The notes under the pieces: model-generated | Told to the model about the DNA's origin: nothing | Seen by the model: only the letters and a program-made list of their open reading frames with translations | Database searches by the model: none | From: Diplodia intermedia | Taxonomy: Eukaryota; Ascomycota; Dothideomycetes; Botryosphaeriales; Botryosphaeriaceae | Length of the DNA stretch: 64,000 nucleotides | NCBI GenBank assembly: GCA_021495925.1 | Contig: JAKEKT010000001.1 | Coordinates: 1,364,001-1,428,000, forward strand | Direction: 5' to 3' | Shown: piece after piece, positions 1-10,262 of the stretch | Layout of the letters: each line of letters opens with the position of its first letter | Position numbering within the stretch: the stretch's first letter is position 1 | Made by a program: the position numbers and the translations under genes

Positions 1-3000
1 GATGTCGAGCCCCTGGAGCCCATCCAGATGGAGCTCGAGGAGGGTGAGGATGGTGCCGTCTACGAATGGTTCTACGATCACAGGCCACTCTTGGATACCC
101 CGCATGTGAACGGACCGAGCTACAAGACGTGGAACTTGAGTCTTCCTCAGATGGCCACCCTTTATCGTCTCAGTCATCAGCTCCTGAGCGATGTTGTGGA
201 CAAGAACTACTTCTACCTTTTCGACCAGAACAGTTTCCTGACCGCCAAGGCCCTGAACGTGGCAATTCCCGGTGGCCCTAGATTCGAGCCGCTGTACAAG
301 GATATTGATCCCAACGACGAGGACTTTGGAGAGTTCAACGCCATTGATCGGATCATCTTCCGCGCGCCCATCCGCACCGAATACCGTGTCGCCTTCCCCT
401 TCCTTTATAACTCTCTGCCAAGAAGCGTGAAAGTTTCTTGGTATTCCTACCCTCAGACTGTTTACGTCCGCGCCGAAGATCCCAGTCTACCTGCTTTCTA
501 CTTCGATCCTGTAATTAACCCTATTTCTTCCCGCGCTGTCGCACCCAAGAACATCGATGTTCCGCATGAGGACGAGATTTTCGGTGAGGACGGTGAGGAC
601 GATTTTGAGCTACCGGGCGAAGTCGAGCCATTCTTGGGGGAGCAGGAACTGTACACAGAAGACACTGCATCCGCGATTGCTCTGTGGTGGGCGCCTTTCC
701 CCTTCGATCGCCGTTCTGGACGTATGGTTCGCGCCCAAGACGTGCCTTTGGTGAAGCAGTGGTATCTTGAGCACGTCCCACAAGGACAGCCAGTCAAGGT
801 CCGGGTTTCTTATCAGAAGCTGCTCAAGACGTACGTCTTGAACGAGCTTCACAAGAAGCCACCGAAGGCGTTGAACAGCCAAAATCTCATGAAGTCGCTA
901 AAGACGACCAAGTTCTTCCAGCAGACCACCATCGATTGGGTCGAAGCGGGTCTTCAGGTCTGCAGACAGGGTTTCAACATGCTCAACCTTCTCATTCATC
1001 GCAAGAACCTTACCTACCTCCACCTCGACTACAACTTCAACCTCAAGCCGATCAAGACCCTGACGACCAAGGAGCGCAAGAAGTCTCGTTTCGGAAACGC
1101 GTTCCATCTGATGCGTGAAATCCTCCGCTTGACCAAACTTATTGTCGATGCCCAGGTACAGTACCGTCTCGGCAACATCGACGCTTTCCAGCTAGCGGAC
1201 GGTATCCTGTACGCATTCAACCATGTCGGCCAATTGACTGGTATGTACAGGTACAAGTACAAACTCATGCATCAGATCCGTACCTGCAAAGATCTCAAGC
1301 ACTTGATCTACTATAGGTTCAACTCTGGCCCCGTTGGCAAGGGCCCTGGTTGCGGTTTCTGGGCTCCTGCATGGCGCGTCTGGCTCTTCTTCATGAGGGG
1401 TATCATCCCTCTTCTCGAGCGCTGGCTTGGCAACTTGTTGTCTCGTCAATTCGAAGGTCGCCACAGCAAAGGTGTTGCAAAGACTGTCACGAAGCAGCGC
1501 GTTGAATCTCACTTCGATCTGGAGCTGCGTGCCTCCGTCATGGCCGACCTCATGGACATGATGCCCGAGGGAATCAAGCAGAACAAGGTCAACACCGTTT
1601 TGCAGCACTTGTCGGAAGCCTGGAGATGCTGGAAGAGTAACATCCCATGGAAGGTGCCTGGTCTGCCTGCCCCTATCGAGAACATCATTCTGCGTTATGT
1701 CAAGAGCAAGGCTGACTGGTGGGTTTCGGTGGCTCACTACAACCGTGAGAGAATTCGGAGAGGCGCTACGGTAGACAAGACTGTCGCAAAGAAAAACTTG
1801 GGCCGCCTCACCCGTCTGTGGCTTAAGGCGGAGCAGGAAAGACAGCACAACTACATGAAAGACGGCCCTTACGTTTCTTCAGAGGAGGCTGTTGCCATCT
1901 ACACGACCATGGTCCACTGGCTCGAGTCCAGGAAGTTCCAGCCCATCCCATTCCCCAGTGTGTCCTACAAGCATGACACGAAGATCCTTATCCTGGCGCT
2001 CGAGCGTCTGCGCGAGGCATACTCTGTCAAGGGTCGTCTGAACCAGAGCCAGAGAGAAGAGCTGGCGCTCATTGAGCAGGCTTACGATTCTCCTGGTACC
2101 ACGCTGGCGAGAATCAAGCGTTTCTTGTTGACCCAACGTGCCTTCAAGGAGGTCGGTATTGATATGAACGACAACTACAGCGATATTAACCCCGTGTACG
2201 ACATCGAGCCCATCGAGAAGATCACCGACGCGTACCTCGACCAGTACCTCTGGTACCAGGCCGATCAGCGCCACTTGTTTCCGTCGTGGATCAAGCCCTC
2301 GGACTCAGAGGTCCCTCCACTGTTGGTTTACAAGTGGGCTCAAGGAATCAACAACCTCGACAAGGTCTGGGAATACCAGGAGGGCGAGTGCAACGTCATG
2401 ATTGAGACCAAGCTGTCCAAGGTCTACGAGAAGATCGATCTTACCCTGCTCAACCGTCTTCTCCGCCTCATCATGGACCACAATTTGGCAGACTACATCA
2501 CGTCCAAGAACAACGTCCAGCTCAACTACAAGGACATGAACCATACCAACAGCTACGGCATGATCCGCGGTCTCCAGTTCTCGGCCTTCGTCTTCCAGTA
2601 CTATGGTCTCATGCTTGATCTGCTACTGCTCGGACTGCAGAGAGCAAGTGAGCTTGCTGGTCCTCCTGGTGCTCCCAACGACTTCCTGCAATTCCGAGAC
2701 AGGGCCACCGAGAGCAAGCATCCCATCAGACTGTACACCCGCTATATCGACAAGATTTGGGTGTTTTTCAGGTTCGATGCCGATGAGTCGCGTGACCTGA
2801 TCCAGCGCTTCCTTACGGAACAGCCGGATCCCAACTTCGAAAACGTTATCGGCTACAAGAACAAGAAGTGCTGGCCCCGGGACTCTCGCATGCGCCTGAT
2901 GCGTCATGATGTCAACCTCGGCCGCGCCGTGTTCTGGGACCTCAAGAACCGTCTTCCTCGTTCTGTGACGACTATTGATTGGGATGACACTTTCGCAAGC

Positions 3001-6000
3001 GTCTACAGCAGGGACAACCCCAACCTCCTTTTCTCCATGTGTGGGTTCGAGGTCCGTATCCTGCCAAAGATTCGCAACCAGAGCGACGAGTTCCCTGTCA
3101 AGGACAGTGTCTGGTCGCTGGTTGACAACACCACCAAAGAGAGAACGGCCCATGCATTCTTGCAGGTGACCGAGGAAGATATCCAGAAGTTCAACAACCG
3201 GATCAGACAGATTCTCATGTCTTCCGGGTCGACGACCTTCACAAAGATCGCAAACAAGTGGAACACAGCCTTGATTGCTCTCTTCACCTACTACCGTGAA
3301 GCTGCTGCGTCGACTGTCAACTTGTTGGACACGATCGTGAAGTGCGAGACCAAGATTCAGACCCGTGTCAAGATCGGTCTCAATTCCAAGATGCCTTCGC
3401 GTTTCCCTCCGGCCGTGTTCTACACGCCGAAGGAGTTGGGTGGTCTTGGTATGATTTCTGGTTCCCACATCCTCATTCCCGCCAGTGACAAGCGCTGGTC
3501 CAAGCAGACGGACACCGGTGTCACCCACTACCGCGCCGGTATGTCTCACGATGAGGAGACCCTGATCCCGAACATCTTCCGGTACATCATTCCGTGGGAG
3601 TCGGAGTTCATTGATTCGCAGCGTGTGTGGACGGAGTACTCGCAGAAGCGCATGGAAGCTAACCAGCAGAACCGCCGTCTGACGCTTGAGGATCTCGAGG
3701 ATAGCTGGGACCGCGGTCTGCCTCGTATCAATACTCTGTTCCAGAAGGACCGCAGCACCCTTAGCTTCGACAAGGGATTCCGCTCTCGTACCGAGTTCAA
3801 GATCTACCAGCACATGAAGAGCAACCCGTTCTGGTGGACGAGCCAGCGCCACGATGGCAAACTGTGGAACCTTAACGCTTACCGTACCGATGTCATCCAG
3901 GCCCTGGGTGGTGTCGAAACCATTTTGGAGCACACCTTGTTCAAGGCAACTGCTTTCCCGTCATGGGAGGGTCTCTTCTGGGAGAAAGCGAGTGGTTTCG
4001 AAGGTCGGTCGAATTTTTTCCATTAACGAGGTCGGTTCGCTTAATATTGCAACAAAGTAAGGGAGTTGAAGCTCTTGTCTGGACGCTGTTGAGCCCATGA
4101 ATGCGCCTCAACAGCGTCCAGACAAGAGCTTCAACTCCCTCACTTTGTTGCAATATTAAGCGAAGCGACCTCATCCTTGAATCATAACAGATTACTGACA
4201 ATCTTTGACAGAATCGATGAAATTCAAAAAGCTTACCAACGCTCAACGTTCCGGTCTGAACCAGATTCCCAACCGTCGTTTCACTCTTTGGTGGTCGCCT
4301 ACCATCAACCGTGCCAACGTCTACGTTGGTTTCCAGGTCCAGCTTGACTTAACGGGTATTTTCCTGCACGGCAAGATTCCAACCCTGAAGATCTCCCTCA
4401 TCCAGATCTTCCGTGCCCATTTGTGGCAGAAGATCCACGAGTCTGTCGTGATGGACTTGTGCCAGGTTTTTGACCAGGAACTCGAGGCTCTTGGCATTGA
4501 GACGGTGCAGAAGGAGACCATTCACCCCAGAAAGTCATACAAGATGAACAGCTCTTGCGCCGATATCCTTCTGTTCGCTAGTCACAAGTGGAGTGTCTCG
4601 CCCCCATCGCTCCTTTACGACACCAAGGACACAATGACGGCCACGACGACAAACAAATTCTGGATCGACGTGCAGCTGCGGTACGGTGATTACGACTCGC
4701 ACGACATTGAGCGGTACGTGCGTGCCAAGTATCTCGACTACACTACCGACAGCATGTCCATCTACCCGTCCGCCACTGGTCTTATGATCGGTATCGACCT
4801 CGCCTACAACCTCTACTCTGCATACGGACAGTACTTCCCCGGTCTCAAGCAGCTCGTACAGCAGGCCATGGCGAAGATCATGAAGGCCAACCCCGCTCTG
4901 TACGTTTTGCGCGAGCGCATCCGTAAGGGTCTGCAGCTGTACGCCTCTGAGAGCAACCAGGAGTTCCTCAACTCCCAGAACTACTCGGAGCTTTTCAGCA
5001 ACCAGGTACAGCTCTTCATCGACGATACCAACGTCTACCGTGTCACCATCCACAAGACGTTTGAAGGTAACTTGACGACCAAGCCAATTAACGGCGCTAT
5101 CTTCATTTTCAACCCTCGCACTGGTCAGCTGTTCCTGAAGATCATCCACACCAGTGTCTGGGCTGGTCAAAAGCGTCTCGGACAGTTAGCCAAGTGGAAG
5201 ACTGCAGAAGAAGTTGCTGCTTTGATCCGTTCGCTGCCCGTCGAAGAGCAGCCTAAGCAGCTGATTGTCACCCGAAAGGGTCTTCTTGATCCCCTGGAGG
5301 TCCATTTGCTCGACTTCCCTAACATCTCCATTCGTGCTTCGGAACTGCAACTTCCTTTCCAGGCCGCCATGAAGGTTGAGAAGCTCGGTGATATGATCCT
5401 CAGGGCGACGGAGCCGCAGATGGTTCTCTTCAATCTGTACGATGAGTGGCTGAAAACCATCTCGTCTTACACGGCCTTCTCGCGTCTGATCCTGATTCTA
5501 CGTGCGCTACACGTCAACCAGGACAAGACCAAGCTCATCCTCCGTCCTGACAAGACAGTCATTACTCAGGAGCACCACATCTGGCCCACGCTGTCTGACG
5601 AGGACTGGATCAAGGTGGAAGTGCAGCTTCGCGATCTGATCTTAAACGACTATGGCAAGAAGAACAACGTCAACACGTCCAGTTTGACAAGCAGCGAAGT
5701 TCGTGACATCATCCTGGGTATGGAGATCAGCGCGCCATCTCTTCAGCGTCAGCAAGCTGCCGAAATTGAGAAGGCGCAGCAAGAGCAGCAGCAGCTTACT
5801 GCCGTCACCACGAAGACGCAGAATGTGCACGGTGAAGACATTGTTGTCACGACCACCTCTCAGTATGAACAGGCCACCTTCGCCTCCAAGACCGAGTGGC
5901 GTACTCGAGCTATTGCGACCAGCAACTTGAGGACGAGGTCGAACAACATCTACATCAGCTCCGACGATATCCGGGAAGATGACCATTACACTTACATCAT

Positions 6001-6691
6001 GCCCAAGAACGTCCTCAAGCGTTTCATCACGATCGCAGATCTGCGCGTACAGGTTGCCGGCTATCTCTACGGAAACTCGCCGCCCGACAACGAGCAGGTT
6101 AAGGAGGTCAAGACGATCGTCATGATCCCGCAAGTGGGCAACACTCGCGACGTGCAGCTGCCGCACCAGCTGCCGCAACATGAGTACCTCAACAGCATGG
6201 AGCCGCTGGGCGTCATCCACACGGTTTCAGGCAACGAGCTGCCGTACATGAGCCCGATGGACGTGACGCAGCACGCGCGCCTGATGAACGCGCACTCGTC
6301 GTGGGACAAGAAGACGGTAACAATGACGGTATCGTTCACGCCGGGCTCCGTGTCGCTGGCGGCGTGGGCACTCACGCCCAACGGCTACAAGTGGGGTGCG
6401 GAGAACAAGGACACGCAGAGCGACCAGCCGGCCGGGTTCTCGACCAGCATGGGCGAGAAGTGTCAGCTGCTGCTGTCAGACAAGATCCGCGGCTACTTCC
6501 TGGTGCCCGAGACGGGCGTGTGGAACTACAGCTTCATGGGCAGCGGTTTCGGTACGGTCGAGAAGAAGCCGTTCGACGTCAAACTGGACACGCCCAAGGC
6601 TTTCTACGACGACATCCATCGGCCGCTGCACTTCATGAGCTTTGCGGAGCTAGAGGACATCTGGGTGGATCGGGAGAACCAATTTGAGTAG
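1..6691 (+). CDS. PRP8: PRP8, U5 snRNP pre-mRNA splicing factor (5' end outside window)
   Basis: PRP8 is the central scaffold of the spliceosome; it holds U5 and U6 snRNA and the splice sites at the catalytic centre in the nucleus. The frame is open from base 1, so the N-terminus lies upstream. Exons are 1-4003 and 4212-6691 (2160 residues seen of a protein usually about 2350-2400). The protein is recognised by near-verbatim conserved blocks such as [20 protein letters not shown] and SYGMIRGLQFSAFVFQYYG. By family knowledge the order is PROCN core, RRM-like segment (about 2890-3090), U5- and U6-snRNA-contacting regions (about 3180-4650), RNase H-like domain (about 4650-5600) and a C-terminal MPN/JAB-like domain (about 5980-6650). 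The single intron (4004-4211) splits a Glu codon in phase 1. Without it the frame stops at 4024-4026. The donor GTCGGT is weak. The extreme C-terminus is more divergent than the rest. Confidence 0.97.
4004..4211 (+). other. PRP8 intron containing a long hairpin
   Basis: This 208-nt intron is inferred because joining 4003 to 4212 restores the universally conserved [10 protein letters not shown] reading, whereas reading through meets a stop at 4024-4026. The donor is G|GTCGGT, weak compared with GTAAGT or GTATGT. The acceptor is TTTGACAG, with a likely branch site TTACTGAC about 15 nt upstream. Most of the intron is an inverted repeat (4028-4172). Only 24 nt precede the stem and 39 nt follow it, so the intron outside the hairpin is 63 nt, a normal fungal intron size. 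Confidence 0.85.
4028..4172. repeat. Near-perfect 66-bp inverted repeat inside the PRP8 intron
   Basis: The left arm is 4028-4093 and the right arm 4107-4172, separated by a 13-nt loop. Aligning the left arm with the reverse complement of the right arm gives 64 of 66 identical positions; the two mismatches lie near the outer end and at the GTAAG/GTGAG position. The heptamer GGTCGGT occurs both at the intron donor (4003-4009) and at the left-arm start (4030-4036). The inner stem carries TCTGGACG/CGTCCAGA, which recalls the 77-bp elements elsewhere in the window but may be chance. Confidence 0.95.
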
Positions 6692-6992
6692 AGGCGGAGG
6701 TTCGGTATAAGGTGATGTACGATGGTGGTGGATGATGATTTGCGGGTTACGCGTTCATGCGTCTATGGCGTTTTTCTCTCTTCGGAGATGGCTAGCTTCA
6801 GTCTGACCGGTGGGTGGTGGTGGTAGCTAAGTTTCCTATTTCTGTACCACAAAAATTTTGAATCTTGGGGACAACACAGCACAAAAGGGTCGGCCGTTTG
6901 GCCGGTAGGTCTTGTAGTATAATGAAGAAATCTCCCCGTACGACGGGGCGTTGAAGAGCTGAGTCCCACTTATCTTATAGCGACACTGAATC

Positions 6993-7069
6993 CCACTGGA
7001 ATACAACGTACGGACACACATGTAGGCCTTGAATGCAGACAAACTTCTTCCCTTTGAAATTTCCTCCTA
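6993..7069. repeat. 77-bp miniature element, diverged copy
   Basis: By eye, 22 of the first 34 positions match the copy at 7137 in the same register, including a shared GGAATACA start. The internal AGACAAAC block is also shared. The right end is decayed. Confidence 0.6.
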
Positions 7070-7083
7070 AATGCTTTACGTCT

Positions 7084-7112
7084 GCAGCGGAATCACATAT
7101 CTAGACGTAGAT
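7084..7112. repeat. 77-bp miniature element, left-end fragment
   Basis: About 18 of 23 positions match the left end and inner GGACGTAGA block of the copy in the MFS intron at 34947. Downstream similarity fades before the next copy at 7137. Confidence 0.45.
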
Positions 7113-7136
7113 CACCACGACTTTGGCTATTTGTAG

Positions 7137-7213
7137 GTAGTGGAATACAGTGTCCAGACGTAAATGTAAATATCAAATGGAGACAAACGCGTCTGTATAT
7201 TAGATTCGACTGC
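7137..7213. repeat. 77-bp miniature inverted-repeat element, copy A
   Basis: This copy has exactly the same length as the best-preserved copy (34947-35023) and aligns without gaps at roughly 60% identity by eye. It keeps both ends: GTAGTGGAAT at the left and TTAGATTCGACTGC at the right, matching GTAGTTGAAT and TTAGATTCAACTAC. Confidence 0.7.
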
Positions 7214-7245
7214 CCATGTATGTACTACACTTGTTTCATGGGTCA

Positions 7246-7322
7246 TGGAAGTATGTACATGTCCGGACGTAGATGTGAGTATTCAAAGCAGACAAAGGCC
7301 TCCAGATGTTGGATTCAACTAC
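7246..7322. repeat. 77-bp miniature inverted-repeat element, copy B
   Basis: The right terminal 24 bases match about 20 of 24 positions of the intact right arm and end in GGATTCAACTAC. The inner CGGACGTAGA block is in register. The left end is eroded. Confidence 0.65.
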
Positions 7323-7345
7323 CCACAGTGCCATCCGTTTCAGCC

Positions 7346-7814
7346 TTAGGCCGAGCTTCGCTGGCGCATGGCGCTCAACGCCTTGGCCCTCCGGTCCATG
7401 TACACAGAGTCGAGGAACGGAGAGGGCTCCTGACGCGAGTTGAACTGCCTCACCACCTCGCCGCCGTCATCGGGTCGATCTGCGGCGGATTCTTTTGAAA
7501 GTCGGCGGGCACAGTCACTCAAAACCGTTCATCGTTTTGATTTGAGATTTTACTTTTTCCATGAAACGTCATAGCGGGAGGGAAGGGAAAAAGAGACGAG
7601 GACGAGACTTACTGCTGCTCCGTTTCTTGGTGGTCGCTTTGGATGACGGCGGAGGCGGTGCCACGAGCCTGAGCGTGCCGCGTGCTTCCGAGGGCTTCTC
7701 GTCGCTGCCGCCGGACAATGACGTCGCGCCGGGCTTCGTCAACGGGCGTTTGGGAACGAGGCGCGAGGCACGGGCAGTCGTGGTGGGACGATGGGGTGGC
7801 CGTGACTGCTCCAT
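7346..7814 (-). CDS. Small basic protein of unknown function
   Basis: Two exons on the minus strand, 7613-7814 and 7346-7491, with a 121-bp intron (donor GTAAGT; acceptor AG at 7492-7493), give 115 residues. The N-terminal two thirds is low complexity and rich in Pro, Arg, Lys, Ser and Thr, with a basic run before the intron. The C-terminal 45 residues look more ordered (FLDSVYMDRRAKALSAMRQR) and may be the conserved part. No signal peptide or membrane segment is seen. It is convergent with PRP8. I do not recognise the family, and the nuclear look of the basic stretch is only a guess. The support for coding is the clean intron and the sensible C-terminal exon. Confidence 0.6.
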
Positions 7815-10262
7815 ACGGCAACGGCTCGGTGGTTCAATGGGGAGCGGTAGTGCGTGGATGGTGGGCGTCGTTGGGGGATTTCCGGATCGAGTAAATGGTG
7901 TTGGTCGGAGCGAGTCGTGGGCGGAGCGAGCGACGTGGGGCTGACAAGGGCTGATGGGCCTGTGCCTGCAACGCCCTGTGGCTTGAGCGTCCGACCAGAC
8001 GTGACGCGGGAAATGGCGGCGGTGAAGGCTCCGGTGCTGTGTTCGGGGTGATTTGGATGTGGGTTTGGACGGTTGTGGGCAATGGCCGCGTCAAAGGATT
8101 CGCGCCGAGCCCTAGCCCCGAGGAAGTCGTTGCCGCGGGACGCTCGACTTCCCGCACTGGAACCCGACATCGGCAATCCTGCTCCCCCACGCATGTCAGC
8201 CTTGGCCTTGGATGATACCGACGCGGGACGGCCCTCGGGCTGCCTTGCGCCCCAATCAGCCTGCAGCGCTCCCGTGCTCTCCGCGTGATCTCTCGCCAGC
8301 GCTCCCGCACTCCCAGGGCTATGTAATCGCAGATCTCTACTGATGTCAGCAGCTCTGCGCCACGTGTGGCCCAGAGCAATCCATCATGGCTCTACACCAC
8401 ACAGGAGCATGCCAAAAGCAAGCAACGCGCGTACCACCCGCGGTCCCCGTTCCGTTTTGCGCATGATGCAAGCCCTAGCTACTTGCTTGCTTGCTGGCTC
8501 TGCGGCGGCGCATCTGCGGCCGCAGTCATGGGGCCCCACCGTCGTACACGCACTGGCTCGCGGCTCTCTTCATCGCCTCGCGCCCCATTTCTCAATTGGG
8601 ATAATGGAGCTTTCAGACGTTTGACCTTGTTCTCGCCCGCCCATGCGCCTGGCTGTTTTGGGTTTAGTTGCGAGCATGAGGGCTTGCGACGCCCTACCTC
8701 TTCTCTTTCCGGCGGTGAGTGGCCATGGCCTTCTTTGTCGTGCTTGCCGTGGTCCTCGCGGCCGTGACAGTACTGCGCAGCTCAAGTGTTGTGAAGACCG
8801 TTGCGCGGGTTGCACAATGGGGGCCAACTCCTCGTTGTTCAGGAACGCCGATGCTGGCACCCTCTTCCCTTGATCATAAGCACTTCCAGAATGCTCCTAT
8901 GGAATCGTCGAGACACACCTCCAGCTTCACGCCTGGCCGCCTGCCGCAGGGCTCTCTGCGCCAATCACTTCACCACGGCCGCTCTCTACATCCCTGCGCG
9001 ACGGCGGGCTTGATCGATCCCCCCTCCCGCAAAACAGCACCGTTTCAAGGGCAAACCCTGATGCCGAGTCTGCACCTTCCCAGAACGGGGGCTTCTTCGA
9101 TGCAAGTAACGCGGGAGCCCGCTTCCCTTCCGGCAAGAGGGGAAAAGCATGGCAGAATCCGTGTCGGCCATGCCAATCCACACGCAAACCTTGTCTCCGG
9201 CACACCTCCCGCCCTAGCTGCCGGGGCCTCTTCCGTTTCTCGATGGATCCCGCCGATCGGCTCTTGACCACGTTCGGCATAGTGAGCCGTTTGCTGATCC
9301 TGGGCTTGTAGGGATGGTGGCGGTTGTTGTGCCGCGGGTGACATGGCGTCAGTCGGGGGCGGATGAGTAAGTGAAGAGGCTTGGGCGTGACGTGCGGGAC
9401 CCGGAATCGCCGATGAGACGGGCGGGAACGTGATGGGACACAGTCCTGGCGTTGAACTGTGATGGCGCAGCAGATCAGTATGCTTCGCAGAGTGCAAGAT
9501 TTCTTGAGAATGGCTCTTGTCCTGAGCATCAGTTTTCACAAAGCCCCAGCGACATCCTTCTCGGGCACGGGGCCACGGAGTCGACCGAGCCCTGACGCCA
9601 ATGCAGAAAACCCGAGGTTATAGCAGAGTGCAGGCTTTGAGCCCTCTGGGCCCCACCGAGGTTGCTACATGCTTCCTACACAGGAAGTCGAAACATACAT
9701 CCGGACATGGATACGAGTTCCATCATCGTCAAAATGTGTTTAGACATGAAACGGCCGTGCGAAGCCATATCACCCAAGTGATCATAGCACAGGAGCAACC
9801 CCCGTAATGACGAAGCCAAAACATTGGCAGGGCCCCGAACTTCAAACAGAGTGCCCTAATCTATTCCAAAGCGGCAACTGCTCAGTTTCCTTGGAATGAA
9901 CATGAATACTCGGGGCCGTCCAAAAGAGGGGGACCCGAGTAGTCGGACTGCGATCATCTGAATGAGGGGCTTGATCGTTCTCTCAACCTTCCCCCACACA
10001 CAAACAAAGTTCGTGGCTCCGGTCGACGCAACACTCCGACACCGTCTGGTGAGGATCATCACAACACGAAGCTACGCTCGTGACTGTACCGCGTAATAGG
10101 AGAAAGATTTGTGTTACTACGGGCCCTTAGCACCTAAGATACTATGTTTCATCCCATGTATCCCTCACCATCCTCCGCTGGGAGAGGAAAGAGTAGACGG
10201 CAGAGGAGGAGAAAGAAAGCAAACCTCACGGTCAGTACTCAACCTTACGCCTCCCTCTCCAA
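7815..10262. other. Long intergenic region without a supported gene
   Basis: This stretch lies between the start of the small minus-strand gene and the 3' end of the P450. GC-rich DNA here leaves several open frames (for example 8719-9267 plus and 9045-9539 minus), but none shows a recognisable domain, a conserved block or a convincing splice pattern. A probable decayed 77-bp element lies at 9684-9760. Confidence 0.5.
9684..9760. repeat. Probable decayed 77-bp miniature element
   Basis: About 23 of the first 34 positions match the MFS-intron copy without gaps, including ATCCGGAC and CGAG. The middle keeps AAATG, and the right end is not recognisable. Confidence 0.4.

Larger units (their letters stand above)
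6692..7345. other. Convergent intergenic region, PRP8 to small ORF
   Basis: This is the 3' flank shared by PRP8 (plus) and the small gene at 7346 (minus). I see no coding sequence. From 6993 to 7322 it is filled by several diverged copies of a 77-bp inverted-repeat element, listed separately. The first 300 bases hold nothing I recognise apart from presumed 3' UTR. Confidence 0.7.

Noticed and set aside
2623..3933. 436-codon open frame on the minus strand
   Set aside because: Exactly antisense to highly conserved PRP8 coding sequence; GC-rich codons leave the opposite strand open. No domain seen.
4004..4211. Frameshift or pseudogenisation of PRP8
   Set aside because: A GT-AG intron with branch-like sequence restores the conserved protein exactly, and both sides are intact, so the gene is read as functional.
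8719..9267. 182-codon frame starting with a hydrophobic stretch like a signal peptide
   Set aside because: After about 25 residues there is no ordered or conserved sequence, and opposing frames are equally open.
9045..9539. Minus-strand frame of 164 codons with a Gln/Pro-rich start
   Set aside because: Plausible first half, but the second half looks random and I found no splice site that improves it.
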